Positions 41,221 to 50,636 are shown, counted from the stretch's first letter. The stretch: DNA of 64,000 bases from Brevundimonas sp. EYE_349 (GCF_023147505.1 NZ_JAHXPB010000004.1:186001-250000), one strand, 5' to 3'. The notes: generated by a model not told the origin, from the sequence alone. Made by a program: numbers and translations.

Positions 41221-42432
41221 CTAGGCCGCCGCCGCCGCCGTGTCGCGGATGAATCCGCCCCCTAGAACCCGGTCCGGGTCGGCGGGGTCGTAAAGCGCGC
41301 ACGCCTGACCCGGAGCGACGCCTTCTTCGCCCTGATTGAACGCGACCGAAATCTCGCCGTCGATCAGCGTCAGACGGGCAGGAGAGGGCTGGCGCGTCGA
41401 GCGGACGCGGGCCAGGACGGGGACGCTGGCTTCGGCCGCCTGGCGGATCGTGGCCTCGTCGCCTAGCCAGTTGGTTTCTTCCAGGGTCAGGGACGCGGTC
41501 AGTAGCGCTTCGCGTGGTCCCACCACGACGCGGCGGGTTTCGGGCTCCAGTTTGGTCACAAACAGCGGCTCGCCCACGGCGACGTTCAGACCCCGCCGTT
41601 GACCGATCGTGTAGTCGGTGATGCCGGAATGCTTGCCCAGCACGCGGCCGTCCATATGCACGATTTCGCCGGCCTCGCGACCTTGCGGCCGCAGGCGGTC
41701 GATCAGGGTGCGGTAGTCGCCGGAAGGGACGAAACAGATGTCCTGGCTGTCCGGTTTGGCGGCGATCTTCAGCCCAAGTTCGGCGGCGACGCCGCGCACC
41801 TGCGGCTTCTCCAGATCGGCCAGGGGGAAGCGCAGATAGTCGAGCTGATCCTGGGTCGTGGCGAACAGGAAATAGGATTGGTCGCGCGAATGGTCTATCG
41901 CCTTGCGCATCTGGGAGCGATTGCCGGCGACGGCGCGGCGCACATAGTGGCCAGTCGCCATGGCCTCGGCGCCCAGGTCGCGGGCCACGTCCAGCAGGTC
42001 GCGGAACTTGACCGTCTGATTGCAGCGGATGCAGGGGACCGGCGTCTGGCCTTTCAGATAGCTGTCGGCGAACTGGTCGATCACCGCGTCCTTGAACCGG
42101 CTTTCGTAGTCCAGCACATAATGCGGAATGCCGATCATGTCGGCGGCCAGGCGTGCGTCGTGAATGTCCTGGCCCGCGCAGCAGGCGCCCTTCTTCTTCA
42201 GCGCCGCGCCGTGATCGTAAAGCTGGAGCGTGACGCCGACGACATCGTAGCCGGCCTTGTGAAGCAGCGCCGCAACGACGGTGGAATCCACGCCGCCCGA
42301 CATCGCCGCCACGACGCGCGCGCCGACAGGCAGGCCCACCGCCGCCCGCGCGCTCTCGACCGCCGCATCCATGTCGGTACGGGCGATATCTGGAACGGGG
42401 CAGAAATCTTCGACCAATGTCATTGCGGCCAT
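41221..42432 (-). CDS. mnmA: tRNA-specific 2-thiouridylase MnmA
   Basis: A 403-residue enzyme that inserts sulfur at position 2 of the wobble uridine of tRNA-Lys, -Glu and -Gln. The ATP-binding loop [17 protein letters not shown] is near residue 43. The catalytic cysteines are in [13 protein letters not shown] and [13 protein letters not shown]. Family blocks [31 protein letters not shown] and [23 protein letters not shown] are intact. It starts at ATG 42432 or 42423. It is downstream of sciP, with a terminator between them. Confidence 0.96.
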   Translation of the reverse strand: MAAMTLVEDFCPVPDIARTDMDAAVESARAAVGLPVGARVVAAMSGGVDSTVVAALLHKAGYDVVGVTLQLYDHGAALKKKGACCAGQDIHDARLAADMIGIPHYVLDYESRFKDAVIDQFADSYLKGQTPVPCIRCNQTVKFRDLLDVARDLGAEAMATGHYVRRAVAGNRSQMRKAIDHSRDQSYFLFATTQDQLDYLRFPLADLEKPQVRGVAAELGLKIAAKPDSQDICFVPSGDYRTLIDRLRPQGREAGEIVHMDGRVLGKHSGITDYTIGQRRGLNVAVGEPLFVTKLEPETRRVVVGPREALLTASLTLEETNWLGDEATIRQAAEASVPVLARVRSTRQPSPARLTLIDGEISVAFNQGEEGVAPGQACALYDPADPDRVLGGGFIRDTAAAAA

Positions 42433-42467
42433 TTAGTGCGGAACCGGCGCGATTTCGAGGCCCGCAA

Positions 42468-42504
42468 ACGAAAAGGGCCGCACCCGTCGCCGGATGCGGC
42501 CCTT
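42468..42504 (-). terminator. Intrinsic terminator of sciP
   Basis: Ten-base perfect arms AAGGGCCGCA and TGCGGCCCTT with a 12-base loop; on the minus strand TTTTCGTTT follows. It lies 21 bases after the sciP stop codon. Confidence 0.88.
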
Positions 42505-42524
42505 CTTCGTCTTCGGGGAAACCC

Positions 42525-42809
42525 TCAGGAGCGGTAGGTCTGGATGCGCGTGGTGCGCAGACCCTGCATGCCCCATTTGTCGATCGCCTTTTGCCAGGCC
42601 AGGAACTCCTCCGCCGTCAGGCGATACTTCGCCAGGGCGTCGTCGAGGCTGATCAGGCCGCCGCGAACGGCGGCGACGACCTCGGCCTTGCGGCGGATGA
42701 CCCAGCGGTCGGTATTGGACGGCGGCAGGTCGTTCAGAGTCAGGGGCGTGCCAGTCGGTCCGACCACGTATTGTTCGCCTTTGCTATTAAGGCGTCGCTC
42801 TTGCAACAT
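42525..42809 (-). CDS. sciP: CtrA inhibitor SciP (DUF1153)
   Basis: A 94-residue helix-turn-helix protein of the DUF1153 family. In Caulobacter, SciP binds CtrA and DNA and represses CtrA-activated genes in swarmer cells. The signature is PLTLNDLPPSNTDRWVIRRKAEVVAAVRGGLISLDDALAKY, followed by RLTAEEFLAWQKAID and the conserved end GLRTTRIQTYR. The ATG at 42809 gives the family start. A CtrA-like box is 55 bases upstream (42864-42878) and two GANTC CcrM sites lie further up (42922, 42948). It is next to flagellar genes, which CtrA/SciP control, and has its own terminator. Confidence 0.92.
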   Translation of the reverse strand: MLQERRLNSKGEQYVVGPTGTPLTLNDLPPSNTDRWVIRRKAEVVAAVRGGLISLDDALAKYRLTAEEFLAWQKAIDKWGMQGLRTTRIQTYRS

Positions 42810-42863
42810 GGTCCTATGCCTCTTTCACCAACACCGTAGTGTCATGAAAATAGGCGACCTCGC

Positions 42864-42878
42864 CTAAGGCCCGTTTAA
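42864..42878 (-). promoter_or_regulatory. CtrA-like box upstream of sciP
   Basis: On the minus strand TTAA-ACGGGCC-TTAG has seven of eight positions of the CtrA consensus TTAA-N7-TTAA. It sits 55 bases before the sciP start. Two GANTC sites, GACTC (42922-42926) and GATTC (42948-42952), lie upstream in the same gap. In Caulobacter sciP is itself CtrA-activated. Confidence 0.6.
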
Positions 42879-42981
42879 GCGTCGTGGTGAAGGAACGGAT
42901 AAAATCCTTCCCCGCACGAACGACTCCGTAAACCTTGCTTTCGCGACGATTCATCGAAACTAACGCTTACTTACTCGCCGA

Positions 42982-44763
42982 TCAGCGTTTGATGTTGATC
43001 AGCTCGGCCAGCATTTCATCGGCCGTGGTGATGATTTTGGACGAGGCGGAATAGGCCCGTTGGGTCGTGATCAGGCCGGTGAATTCCGCCGACAGATCGA
43101 CGGTGGAGGACTCCAGCTGCTGGGACGCGATCGAACCCGCGCCCCCCGTCCCCGCCGTTTTCAGGTTGAACGTGCCGGACTGTAGGCTGACGGCGTAGGC
43201 GTTGCCCGACACCTCCTTCAGGCTATCGGGGCTGGGGAAGGTGGCGACCGCGACCTGGGCGATGCGACGCATAACGCCGTTGTCGAAGATGGCGGTGACG
43301 AACCCGCTCTCATCGATGGCGATCTTGCTCAGATTGCCGAAGGCGGTGCCGTTGGTGATGGTGGATTGAACCACCGAGGCGGTGTTCAACTGGCTGAGAC
43401 CGCCAGCGGAGGTGTTAAGGTCCAGATTAACGATCTGATCGGCGATGCCCAGGCCGTCGGCCCATTTGATCTTGCCATTGTCGGTCGGATCGTTGGGGTC
43501 GATGGTGTTGTTGGGGTCCGACTTCAGGAAGGACAGGCTGGCGCTCGACGGGTCGTCGAACAGGCCCTTGCCTGTCGGCCAGGACTTCATCGTATCGACG
43601 TCCAGACGCCCGGACGGGGTGAAGGCGATTAGCCCGGTCTTGATCTGGCCGTTGGAATAGGGCGCGCCGGTTACGACGTCGCTGGCGGGAACCGAGACGA
43701 TTTCGGCGTACCACTGGTTCGGCTGTTCGCTCTTCAGGAAACGGATTTCCAGATTGCGTTGGCCGCCTTTGGAGTCGGAAACCGGGATGTTCATCTTGAA
43801 GTCCGGCTTAACGCCCGCCGGACTGTCGTCGTCTGCGTCATACATCGCCATCGAGTTGACCAACGGATCGTACTTCGTCTTGGCCATCCCATTTGTGGTC
43901 AGGCCCAGGTCCGACAGGTTCAGGGTGAAGGGCGCGCCGGCCGTCCCCGCGCTGGTCGGCGTGATGGTCATCTGTGTGGCGGTGCTGGTCGCGGAACCAT
44001 TGGCGCTGTTGGCGTTGTCCGGCGCAAAGCCGGTCAAGGCGCCGCTGGCGTCATAGGTCGCCGTTCCCGTGATCTTGGTGATGCCGGTCTTGATCGTCAC
44101 CGCATAGTTGTTCGCGTCGATCCGTGAATAGCTGACGGCGACGTCGTGCTTGGCGGGGCTGGGTGTGGTGGTGTCCTCCACACCCTTGTAGGATTGGGCC
44201 GCCGCCGCGCTGGACACGCTCTGGGTCGAGCGCAGATTGGCGTTGATCTGGACGCGGGTCGTGGGTTCGGCCGTACCGCCGACCGAGCCGATGTTGATCG
44301 AACGCAGACGCGACAGGTCGGAAGGATCGGTCGCGATGTCGCCGTTGGAATCCACGGGCCATCCCTGCAGGTACAGGCCCGCGCTGTTCTTCAGATAGCC
44401 CAGCTTGTCGACGCGGAATGCCCCGGCGCGAGTGAACAGGCGCGTGTCCGTAGCGGCGTTGCCTTCGGGCTGGGTGGTGGTGACGAAGAAGCCCTGACCG
44501 TTGACCGACAGGTCGGTGTTCTCGGTCGTGCGTTGCAGCTGACCTTCCTGGCTGATGAAGGACCGGGTATTGGCCGCGACGCCGCCGGCGGAGAAACCGC
44601 TGCCCGTCTTGGTCTGGCTGTTGACCAGGGTCTGAAACTCGCCCGCGGTGCGCTTGTAGCCCACGGTGTTCACATTGGCGATGTTCTGGGAAATGGCCGC
44701 CAGGGCGGCGGAGTTGGCGGCGAGACCGGACACGCCGGCCAGCATGGCGCTGTTGAGGCTCAT
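42982..44763 (-). CDS. flgE: Flagellar hook protein FlgE
   Basis: A 593-residue hook subunit. The conserved rod/hook-type N-terminus MSLNSAMLAGVSGLAANSAA with SQNIANVNTVGYKR is intact, and the C-terminus ends QQLESSTVDLSAEFTGLITTQRAYSASSKIITTADEMLAELINIKR, both typical coiled-coil ends. The long variable middle portion is the surface-exposed D1-D2 region. It is the third gene of fliK-flgD-flgE, transcribed toward sciP, with 24 bases between flgD and flgE. It should form part of the hook of the single polar flagellum. Confidence 0.96.
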   Translation of the reverse strand: MSLNSAMLAGVSGLAANSAALAAISQNIANVNTVGYKRTAGEFQTLVNSQTKTGSGFSAGGVAANTRSFISQEGQLQRTTENTDLSVNGQGFFVTTTQPEGNAATDTRLFTRAGAFRVDKLGYLKNSAGLYLQGWPVDSNGDIATDPSDLSRLRSINIGSVGGTAEPTTRVQINANLRSTQSVSSAAAAQSYKGVEDTTTPSPAKHDVAVSYSRIDANNYAVTIKTGITKITGTATYDASGALTGFAPDNANSANGSATSTATQMTITPTSAGTAGAPFTLNLSDLGLTTNGMAKTKYDPLVNSMAMYDADDDSPAGVKPDFKMNIPVSDSKGGQRNLEIRFLKSEQPNQWYAEIVSVPASDVVTGAPYSNGQIKTGLIAFTPSGRLDVDTMKSWPTGKGLFDDPSSASLSFLKSDPNNTIDPNDPTDNGKIKWADGLGIADQIVNLDLNTSAGGLSQLNTASVVQSTITNGTAFGNLSKIAIDESGFVTAIFDNGVMRRIAQVAVATFPSPDSLKEVSGNAYAVSLQSGTFNLKTAGTGGAGSIASQQLESSTVDLSAEFTGLITTQRAYSASSKIITTADEMLAELINIKR

Positions 44764-44787
44764 GGAAGAACGCTCCTTACAAGGAAA

Positions 44788-45534
44788 TCATCGGGAAGGC
44801 GGCGAAGCGCAACATGCGGCCGCCTCCTCGGTGGTGACTTTCGGATTCTCCGTATCGTCATTGTTGGCTTGAGCCGTGTTCTCGTTCAGCGAGATCACGG
44901 TCGAGAGGGGCAGGATCGACTTGCCGATCACCAGGTAGGGCGCGCCGTTGTACATCTCGACGCCGGTCACGCGGCCCTGGATCAGGGCCTGACTGTCGAT
45001 GGAGGCCCCGGAGAAGTCGGTCGCGGCGACCTTCAGCGTATAGACGCCGCCGTCCTGGGCGGCGCTTCCGTCCTTCATCTTGCCGTCCCAGTCGAATGTG
45101 TGCAGGCCGGCCGTCTTGTCCGGCGCGGCGCCTTCCCAGACCACGGCGCCCTTGCTGTCGACGACCTGCAGCGTGGTCTTGTCGGCGTTTTTGCCCAGTT
45201 CATAGGCCCAGGTCGCCTTGCCGTCGTTGAACTCGGTCGCGGTCCAGGCTGCGGTGACCTGTTTGCCGATATAGTTGGAGGCGTTGTCCAGACCACCGGC
45301 CGACTGCGCCTTCAACAGGCTGGTCAGCAGGTCGTTGGTCAGCAGTTGCTGCTCCACCCCGGCCATCTGGGTCAGTTGCGCGGTGAACTGGTTGGAATCC
45401 AGCGGCGACAGCGGGTCCTGGTTCTTCATCTGCGTGGTCAGCAGGGTCAGGAAGGTCTCAAAGTTCGAGGCCAGGGCGGTTGTGCCGCTGGTGATGCGGC
45501 CGGCGGCGGTGCTGGTGGATACGGCGTCGACCAT
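44788..45534 (-). CDS. flgD: Flagellar hook assembly (capping) protein FlgD
   Basis: A 248-residue hook scaffold protein needed to add FlgE subunits. The FlgD N-terminal block is FETFLTLLTTQMKNQDPLSPLDSNQFTAQLTQMAGVEQQL, and the rest contains a Tudor/FnIII-type fold with HTFDWDGKMKDGSAAQDGGVYTLKV. The last 25 residues are Asp/Asn-rich and end ...CCASPPSR, with two cysteines that are odd for the family. It is 4 bases after fliK and 24 bases before flgE, so the three are one operon. Confidence 0.93.
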   Translation of the reverse strand: MVDAVSTSTAAGRITSGTTALASNFETFLTLLTTQMKNQDPLSPLDSNQFTAQLTQMAGVEQQLLTNDLLTSLLKAQSAGGLDNASNYIGKQVTAAWTATEFNDGKATWAYELGKNADKTTLQVVDSKGAVVWEGAAPDKTAGLHTFDWDGKMKDGSAAQDGGVYTLKVAATDFSGASIDSQALIQGRVTGVEMYNGAPYLVIGKSILPLSTVISLNENTAQANNDDTENPKVTTEEAAACCASPPSR

Positions 45535-45538
45535 GGTG

Positions 45539-47110
45539 TCAGACCTTCAGATCGACGCGATCAGGCGTCAGGGAATGGTTGGTCCAGGCGCCGGGTCCTG
45601 GAAGAATGGGCATGTCGGCCTGAACCGCCAGGCGGCCGCCGCCGGCGAACAGGGCGTTGCGCTGCTGCTGACGCTCGAAGGCGCCGCCGCCGGCCGATGG
45701 ATCGCGCTGTGAGAAGTCCAGCGCATCCTCGGCCATCTGAAATCCGGCGGCCTCGAGCTGTCGGCGCAGTTCGTCGGCGCGGCCGCGCAGGTCGGCGGCG
45801 GCGGCGGGATTGTCGAAGGCCAGGCGGGCGGACAACTGCCCGTCCTTGCCGATCTCCAGACTGACATCGACGCGGCCCAGGTCTTCGGGCGTCAGCACCA
45901 TGTCGAAACGGGTGGATCGACCGTCCAGCTTGCGCGCGATCTGCGCCGCGAGATGGGCGGTGGTCTCGACTGTCGCCCGCGACAGGGTGGACAGGGCCGG
46001 GCCGTGGTCGGCAGTTGCCGCCGATTGGCTGCGCGCCGTGTCGCTGCTCGCGGCGCTCGGGCTCGCACTGTCGGCGCCGTCAGGCGCGGCGCTTGCGGCA
46101 GTCGTCGGGTCTCCGGACTCGGCCTTGGCGTCGGCGGCGGAGGACGACAGGGTCGCGGCGGCATTCGTCTCGGTCATGGTCTTGGTCTCGACGCCGGTCG
46201 AGGTTGGCGTGGCCGAAGCGTCGGCCAGTCCAGATTCTGCACGTTGGCTTGCTTCGTGGCGGCTGGGGCTAGGCGTCGTCGGCCGATCTGTCTTCAGTCG
46301 ACCGGCCGCATCGTCAGGCCTGGCGTCGGCTTCGGCGTCGCCCATCAGTGCGGCTGTGACCGCAGCGGTCACATCGGGCGTCGAGGCGGCAGGTTTGGGT
46401 GTCGTGGTCGCGACTGCGATCTGGACCTGAGCAGACGGAACCTGCGCGTCCTCCATCACCTTGCCGATGGCTGCCTTGATCGCGTCGTCGGCCTTTGATT
46501 GCTGGCCCATAGCGGACATCTTAACGCCCACTGCGGATAGATCAGGGGGCGCGGCGAACGTCGGCGTCGAGACAGCGCTCGCCGTAAGAACGGTTTCCTG
46601 CTGCCCGCCAAAGGTTTTGCCGACGGGGCGAACACCCGCGTCTGCGGCCTTCTCGTCCGATGTCGGCAGAGACGGTTCGTCGGATGTGAAGGGGGCCGCG
46701 TTGGCCGTCGACGCTTGCTGTTGCGAAGGGGCGGGGGCGACGGGCGCCTGTTGAACGACAATACTGACGGTCGGCGTGCAAGCCGCCGCGTTGTTTTCGG
46801 ACTGGTCGGTCGCGTCGTCCGGCTGGGCGGGCTTAGGTTGGTCTTCAGGGCCCGTGGTGGACTTGAGGACGCCGAAGCCGTCGCGCTTGCCCGGCGTTTC
46901 TATCAAGGCGGGATTGTCGGCGCTTGGCGTCGTGTCGGCGACCAGACGCTTGGCCGTCGGCTGGGTCGGGCGGGCGGGCCTGTCCTCGGCTGTCTGCGCG
47001 GCGATCTTGTTCGAGAACAGGTCGGCGTCCGATGGCGCACCCGACGCAGCCGCCGACGTTCCGGTCGAAACCGGCGCGGCAGGGGCGAACAGGGTGGGGG
47101 CGATCGACAT
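45539..47110 (-). CDS. fliK: Flagellar hook-length control protein FliK
   Basis: A 523-residue protein whose long low-complexity N-terminal two thirds (Ala/Ser/Thr/Asp-rich) is expected for FliK, the secreted molecular ruler that sets hook length. The conserved C-terminal domain is LTPEDLGRVDVSLEIGKDGQLSARLAFDNPAAAADLRGRADELRRQLEAAGFQ, matching the Flg_hook domain. The ATG at 47110 is the best start; an upstream in-frame extension has no family match. It is the first gene of fliK-flgD-flgE, with a sigma-54 promoter 69 bases upstream. Confidence 0.88.
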   Translation of the reverse strand: MSIAPTLFAPAAPVSTGTSAAASGAPSDADLFSNKIAAQTAEDRPARPTQPTAKRLVADTTPSADNPALIETPGKRDGFGVLKSTTGPEDQPKPAQPDDATDQSENNAAACTPTVSIVVQQAPVAPAPSQQQASTANAAPFTSDEPSLPTSDEKAADAGVRPVGKTFGGQQETVLTASAVSTPTFAAPPDLSAVGVKMSAMGQQSKADDAIKAAIGKVMEDAQVPSAQVQIAVATTTPKPAASTPDVTAAVTAALMGDAEADARPDDAAGRLKTDRPTTPSPSRHEASQRAESGLADASATPTSTGVETKTMTETNAAATLSSSAADAKAESGDPTTAASAAPDGADSASPSAASSDTARSQSAATADHGPALSTLSRATVETTAHLAAQIARKLDGRSTRFDMVLTPEDLGRVDVSLEIGKDGQLSARLAFDNPAAAADLRGRADELRRQLEAAGFQMAEDALDFSQRDPSAGGGAFERQQQRNALFAGGGRLAVQADMPILPGPGAWTNHSLTPDRVDLKV

Positions 47111-47178
47111 GGTCGAGGGGCGGCTTTCGGAGCGGAGACGACGGCGCCTGTCGCGCCAAGGGTTCGATCCGCTTGAAC

Positions 47179-47193
47179 GCAAGGCGCGGGCCA
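47179..47193 (-). promoter_or_regulatory. Sigma-54 promoter of fliK-flgD-flgE
   Basis: On the minus strand TGGCCCGCGCCTTGC has the GG-N10-GC spacing of sigma-54 promoters and matches TGGCAC-N5-TTGC closely. It lies 69 bases upstream of the fliK start. Confidence 0.75.
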
Positions 47194-47197
47194 GAGA

Positions 47198-47506
47198 AAT
47201 AATCCATATAAAACAATGAGAAGAGTCGACTACAGTGCGTCACCTGGCTGGGCGACGGTCGATTATTGCCGCGCTATCGCCACTTTTTGCCCGGCTGTCG
47301 CGAACGAAACGCGGATGCCGGTCGCCGACTGTATGATCTCCTCCGCTACTGGCCCGACGTTTGCCCGTCTGATCGATCATGACGGATGGCCAATCCACGA
47401 ACCCTTGGAAAAACAACGCTCTGGTCGAGCGGCGATGGGGCGTGGCTGGGCAAGAACTGCGCGTGGCCGTGCAGGGCTTGCCGGGTAGGGCGGGGGAGAT
47501 GCGTCC
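47198..47506. promoter_or_regulatory. Divergent fliK-flgK control region with ftr-like sites
   Basis: The full gap from 47111 to 47506 (396 bases) contains no credible gene. Two sequences resembling Caulobacter ftr sites for FlbD, CGGCAATAATC (minus strand, 47261-47271) and CGGGCAAAAAGTG (minus strand, 47281-47293), lie between the two sigma-54 promoters. An AT-rich tract at 47197-47217 could bend DNA or bind IHF. The rest of the gap is without recognised signals. Confidence 0.55.
47350..47364 (+). promoter_or_regulatory. Sigma-54 promoter of flgK-flgL
   Basis: TGGCCCGACGTTTGC shows GG-N10-GC spacing and matches the sigma-54 consensus. It lies 142 bases before the flgK start. Confidence 0.7.
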
Positions 47507-49624
47507 ATGTCGCTGAACTCGATCATGAACATCGCGACCTCGGGCATGAAGACCGCCCAGTCGCAGTTGCGAGTCACCGCCGACAATATCGCCAATGTCG
47601 ACACGCCCGGCTATGTCCGCAAAGTCGCCGATCAGTCCGCCGCCGTCACCAACGGATACGGCTCCGGCGTCGATATCACGCGCGTCCGTCTGGCCACTGA
47701 TCGGTTCCTCCAGGCTGCGGGGCTCAGCGCGGGCGCCGACGCGGCGCGTCAGGGCGTGCGCGCCGAACTATATGCTCAGATCCAGAACCCCTTCGGCGAT
47801 CCCAGCAGCGACACAAACTTCTTCGCCCAGGTCGACAAGCTGTTCGCCACCTACGCCGCGCTGGCCGAAACGCCGACGTCGTCGGCCGCACGCCAGGACA
47901 CGATCTACAAGACCCAGTCGTTGTTCAATCAGGCGGCCGGCGTCGCCTTCCAGATCCAGTCCGCACGTCAGGAGGCGGATAGCCGGCTGCAAAGCGCGGT
48001 CGAGACGATCAATCCGCTGCTGGAGCAGATCGACAAGCTGAACAAGACCATCGCCGGCGGGTCGGTCACCAATCAGGACGTGACGGGTGCGCAGAACGCT
48101 CAGTTGGGCCTGATCAACGAACTCTCCAAATATCTGGACGTGAAGGTCGAGCCCCGGTCGAACGGCGGCGTGACCCTGCGCACCAATGCGGGCACGACCC
48201 TGGTGGGCGAAGGCCATGCGACCGTGTCCTATCAGACAGCCGGGACGGTCGATGCGACCACGGCCTTTTCCGACATCATGATCACCGAACCCAGCGGCAC
48301 CCGCTGGCCGTTGCTGGACGGCGTGTCGTCGGGCCAGATTCGTGGGCTGATCGAGATGCGCGACGTGGATGCGCCGGCCGCCGCCGCGCGTCTGGGGGAA
48401 CTGACGGCCAAGCTGGCGGATGAACTGAACCGCGCCCACAACGCCAGCAGCAGCCTGCCTGCGCCGACCACACTGACCGGCCGCAACACGGGGCAGTCGC
48501 TGCAGAACGCGCTGACCGGCTTTGCGGGCGCGACCACCATCACGGCCGTCAACGCCGCCGGCGTAGTCCAGGCCTCGGCCCAGATCGTCTTTTCGGGCGC
48601 GACGATGACGATCAACGGCGCTGCCGCCGATCCTTCCACCTTCCTGAGCGTGTTGAACGCCCAGATGGGCGGGACCGTCACGGCCAGCTTCGCCGACGGT
48701 CGGTTGCAGCTGGACGGCGCGGGCGCAAACGGCGTGGCCATCGCCGACGATGCGACGTCGCCCAGCAGCAAGGGCGGGCGCGGCTTCTCCCACTGGTTCG
48801 GTCTGAACGACCTGGTGTCGACCACAACCCCAACCTTCTACGAGACGGGCCTGGCCCTGTCATCACAGCATGGTTTCGACGCGGGCGAGAGCCTGACCTT
48901 CCGCTTCGCCGGCGAATCCGGCGCACGCCAGCGTGACGTCACCGTGGCCGTCCCGGCAGGCGCCGGCACGATGGGCGAACTGCTGGGCGCATTGAACGAT
49001 CCCATCACCGGCGTCGGCCGATACGGCGCCTTCAGCCTGGATGCGGCGGGCAAGCTGGCGTTCAAGGCGTATGATCCCGCCACCACGACGATGAGCATCG
49101 TCACGGACGGCACGACGCAGACGCCCTCCGGCGTGTCCATGTCCCAGCTGTTCGGCCTGGGCGCCACGGGCGCAACGCGGGCCGGCGCCTACAGCGTTCG
49201 CAGCGACATCCAGCAGGATCCCGGCAAGCTGGCGCTGGCGCAGCTGAACCTGTCGGCCGCCACGGGCACGCCGGCGCTGAGCAAGAGCGACGGTCGCGGC
49301 GGTCTGGCCCTGGGCGACGTCGGAAAGCGCAGCGTCGCCTTCGGGGCGGCGGGCGGCAGCCTGGGCGGAACCAAGACCCTGTCGGCCTATGCGGCGGATT
49401 TCGCCGGCGACATCGGCGGCAAGGCCTCGGCCGCCAAGACCCGCAGCGAGACGGCCGCCGCCCTGTCCAAGGAGGCGGACAGCCGCCGCGCCTCGGCTCA
49501 GGGCGTCAATATGGACGAAGAACTGGTCAATATGACTACGTTCCAGCAAGCCTATAACGCCTCGGCCCGCCTGATCCAGGCGAGCAAGGACATGTATGAC
49601 GTCCTGATCGGAATTCTGCGATGA
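47507..49624 (+). CDS. flgK: Flagellar hook-associated protein FlgK (HAP1)
   Basis: A 705-residue hook-filament junction protein. It begins MSLNSIMNIATSGMKTAQSQ and has the conserved VTADNIANVDTPGYVRK at residues 25-42. The C-terminal conserved end is VNMDEELVNMTTFQQAYNASARLIQASKDMYDVLIGILR. The long central part is variable, as in other FlgK proteins. GGGGGAG precedes the ATG. Its stop overlaps the flgL start by 4 bases (ATGA), so the two genes are translationally coupled. A sigma-54 promoter and ftr-like sites are upstream. Confidence 0.95.
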   Translation: MSLNSIMNIATSGMKTAQSQLRVTADNIANVDTPGYVRKVADQSAAVTNGYGSGVDITRVRLATDRFLQAAGLSAGADAARQGVRAELYAQIQNPFGDPSSDTNFFAQVDKLFATYAALAETPTSSAARQDTIYKTQSLFNQAAGVAFQIQSARQEADSRLQSAVETINPLLEQIDKLNKTIAGGSVTNQDVTGAQNAQLGLINELSKYLDVKVEPRSNGGVTLRTNAGTTLVGEGHATVSYQTAGTVDATTAFSDIMITEPSGTRWPLLDGVSSGQIRGLIEMRDVDAPAAAARLGELTAKLADELNRAHNASSSLPAPTTLTGRNTGQSLQNALTGFAGATTITAVNAAGVVQASAQIVFSGATMTINGAAADPSTFLSVLNAQMGGTVTASFADGRLQLDGAGANGVAIADDATSPSSKGGRGFSHWFGLNDLVSTTTPTFYETGLALSSQHGFDAGESLTFRFAGESGARQRDVTVAVPAGAGTMGELLGALNDPITGVGRYGAFSLDAAGKLAFKAYDPATTTMSIVTDGTTQTPSGVSMSQLFGLGATGATRAGAYSVRSDIQQDPGKLALAQLNLSAATGTPALSKSDGRGGLALGDVGKRSVAFGAAGGSLGGTKTLSAYAADFAGDIGGKASAAKTRSETAAALSKEADSRRASAQGVNMDEELVNMTTFQQAYNASARLIQASKDMYDVLIGILR

Positions 49625-50586
49625 CCCGCGTCTCCACCAACGGCAACTTCCAGTCGGCCCTGCTCAGCCTGATGACCGCGCAAAGCCGCGCGCAGCAGGG
49701 GCAGGAGCGGATAGACAGCGAAAAGATCGCCACCGACATGGCCGGCTATGGCCGGGGCGCCGAACAGTTGACAAGCCTGACCTCGACCCAGGCGCGACTA
49801 GACGGCTTCATAAGCACCGGCGAGACGGTCGCTGCACGGCTGAGCGCGCAGGATCTGGCCATGGGCAGCATCTACGAGGGCGGAACCGGCGCGCGCGAAG
49901 CCATCGCCAACAGCCTGGCGGCGGGCGACATCACCAATCTGATGACCGAACTGGGCCTGCAATATCAGACCGTTCAGGGCGGATTGAACGCCCGATATCA
50001 GGGATCGTATCTGTTTGCGGGCGGCCAGGGCGATGTCGCGCCGGCGACCGCCGTCACCATGGCCGATCTGGCGACGGCGACCTCGACCGCCTCGACCTTC
50101 GCAAACGACACCCTGAAGCAAAGGTCGCGCATCGACGAAAAGACGACGTTGGAGACCAGCTTTCTGGCCAGCGAGATCGGCGGTCCCCTGACCGAGGTGT
50201 TCCGCAACATCCAGACCTTCCAGAACGGCGCGGCGGTCACGGTGAACGGCGTGACCTATACGCCGACCGGTGCAGGCACGCTGACCGGCCAGCCCAGCGC
50301 CGACGTCACCGCCTTCCTGAAGGCGCAGCTTGGTGAATTGGACAAGGCCAACGTCGATCTGACCAACCAGACTGCCAAGAACGGGCTGATGCAAAACCAT
50401 GTGGAAGCCACGCTCGACGGCCAGCAGGGGCAGAAGACCGCGCTGCAGAAGATGATGAAGGACAAGACGGCCTACGATCCCGCCCGCGCAATCACCGACC
50501 TGCAGCAGGCGCAGGTCGCGATCCAGGCGTCGGCTCAGGTCATCAATACGCTGCGGAACACCTCGCTGCTCGACCTCCTGCGCTGA
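49621..50586 (+). CDS. flgL: Flagellar hook-associated protein FlgL (HAP3)
   Basis: A 321-residue junction protein that joins FlgK to the flagellin filament. It begins MTRVSTNGNFQSALLSLMTA and has flagellin-like coiled-coil ends: the N-terminal QERIDSEKIATDMAGYGRGAEQLTSL and the C-terminal QQAQVAIQASAQVINTLRNTSLLDLLR. The length is usual. It overlaps the flgK stop, and a LexA box and a DNA repair operon begin 51 bases after its stop. Confidence 0.93.
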   Translation: MTRVSTNGNFQSALLSLMTAQSRAQQGQERIDSEKIATDMAGYGRGAEQLTSLTSTQARLDGFISTGETVAARLSAQDLAMGSIYEGGTGAREAIANSLAAGDITNLMTELGLQYQTVQGGLNARYQGSYLFAGGQGDVAPATAVTMADLATATSTASTFANDTLKQRSRIDEKTTLETSFLASEIGGPLTEVFRNIQTFQNGAAVTVNGVTYTPTGAGTLTGQPSADVTAFLKAQLGELDKANVDLTNQTAKNGLMQNHVEATLDGQQGQKTALQKMMKDKTAYDPARAITDLQQAQVAIQASAQVINTLRNTSLLDLLR

Positions 50587-50636
50587 ACCTTATGAAACTA
50601 AAAAGAAACGGCTACGCTGGACTTGATGGGACATAA

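Noticed and set aside
47365..47506. Open frame at 47386 before flgK
   Set aside because: It has no SD and no homology, and it lies in the flgK leader after the sigma-54 promoter.
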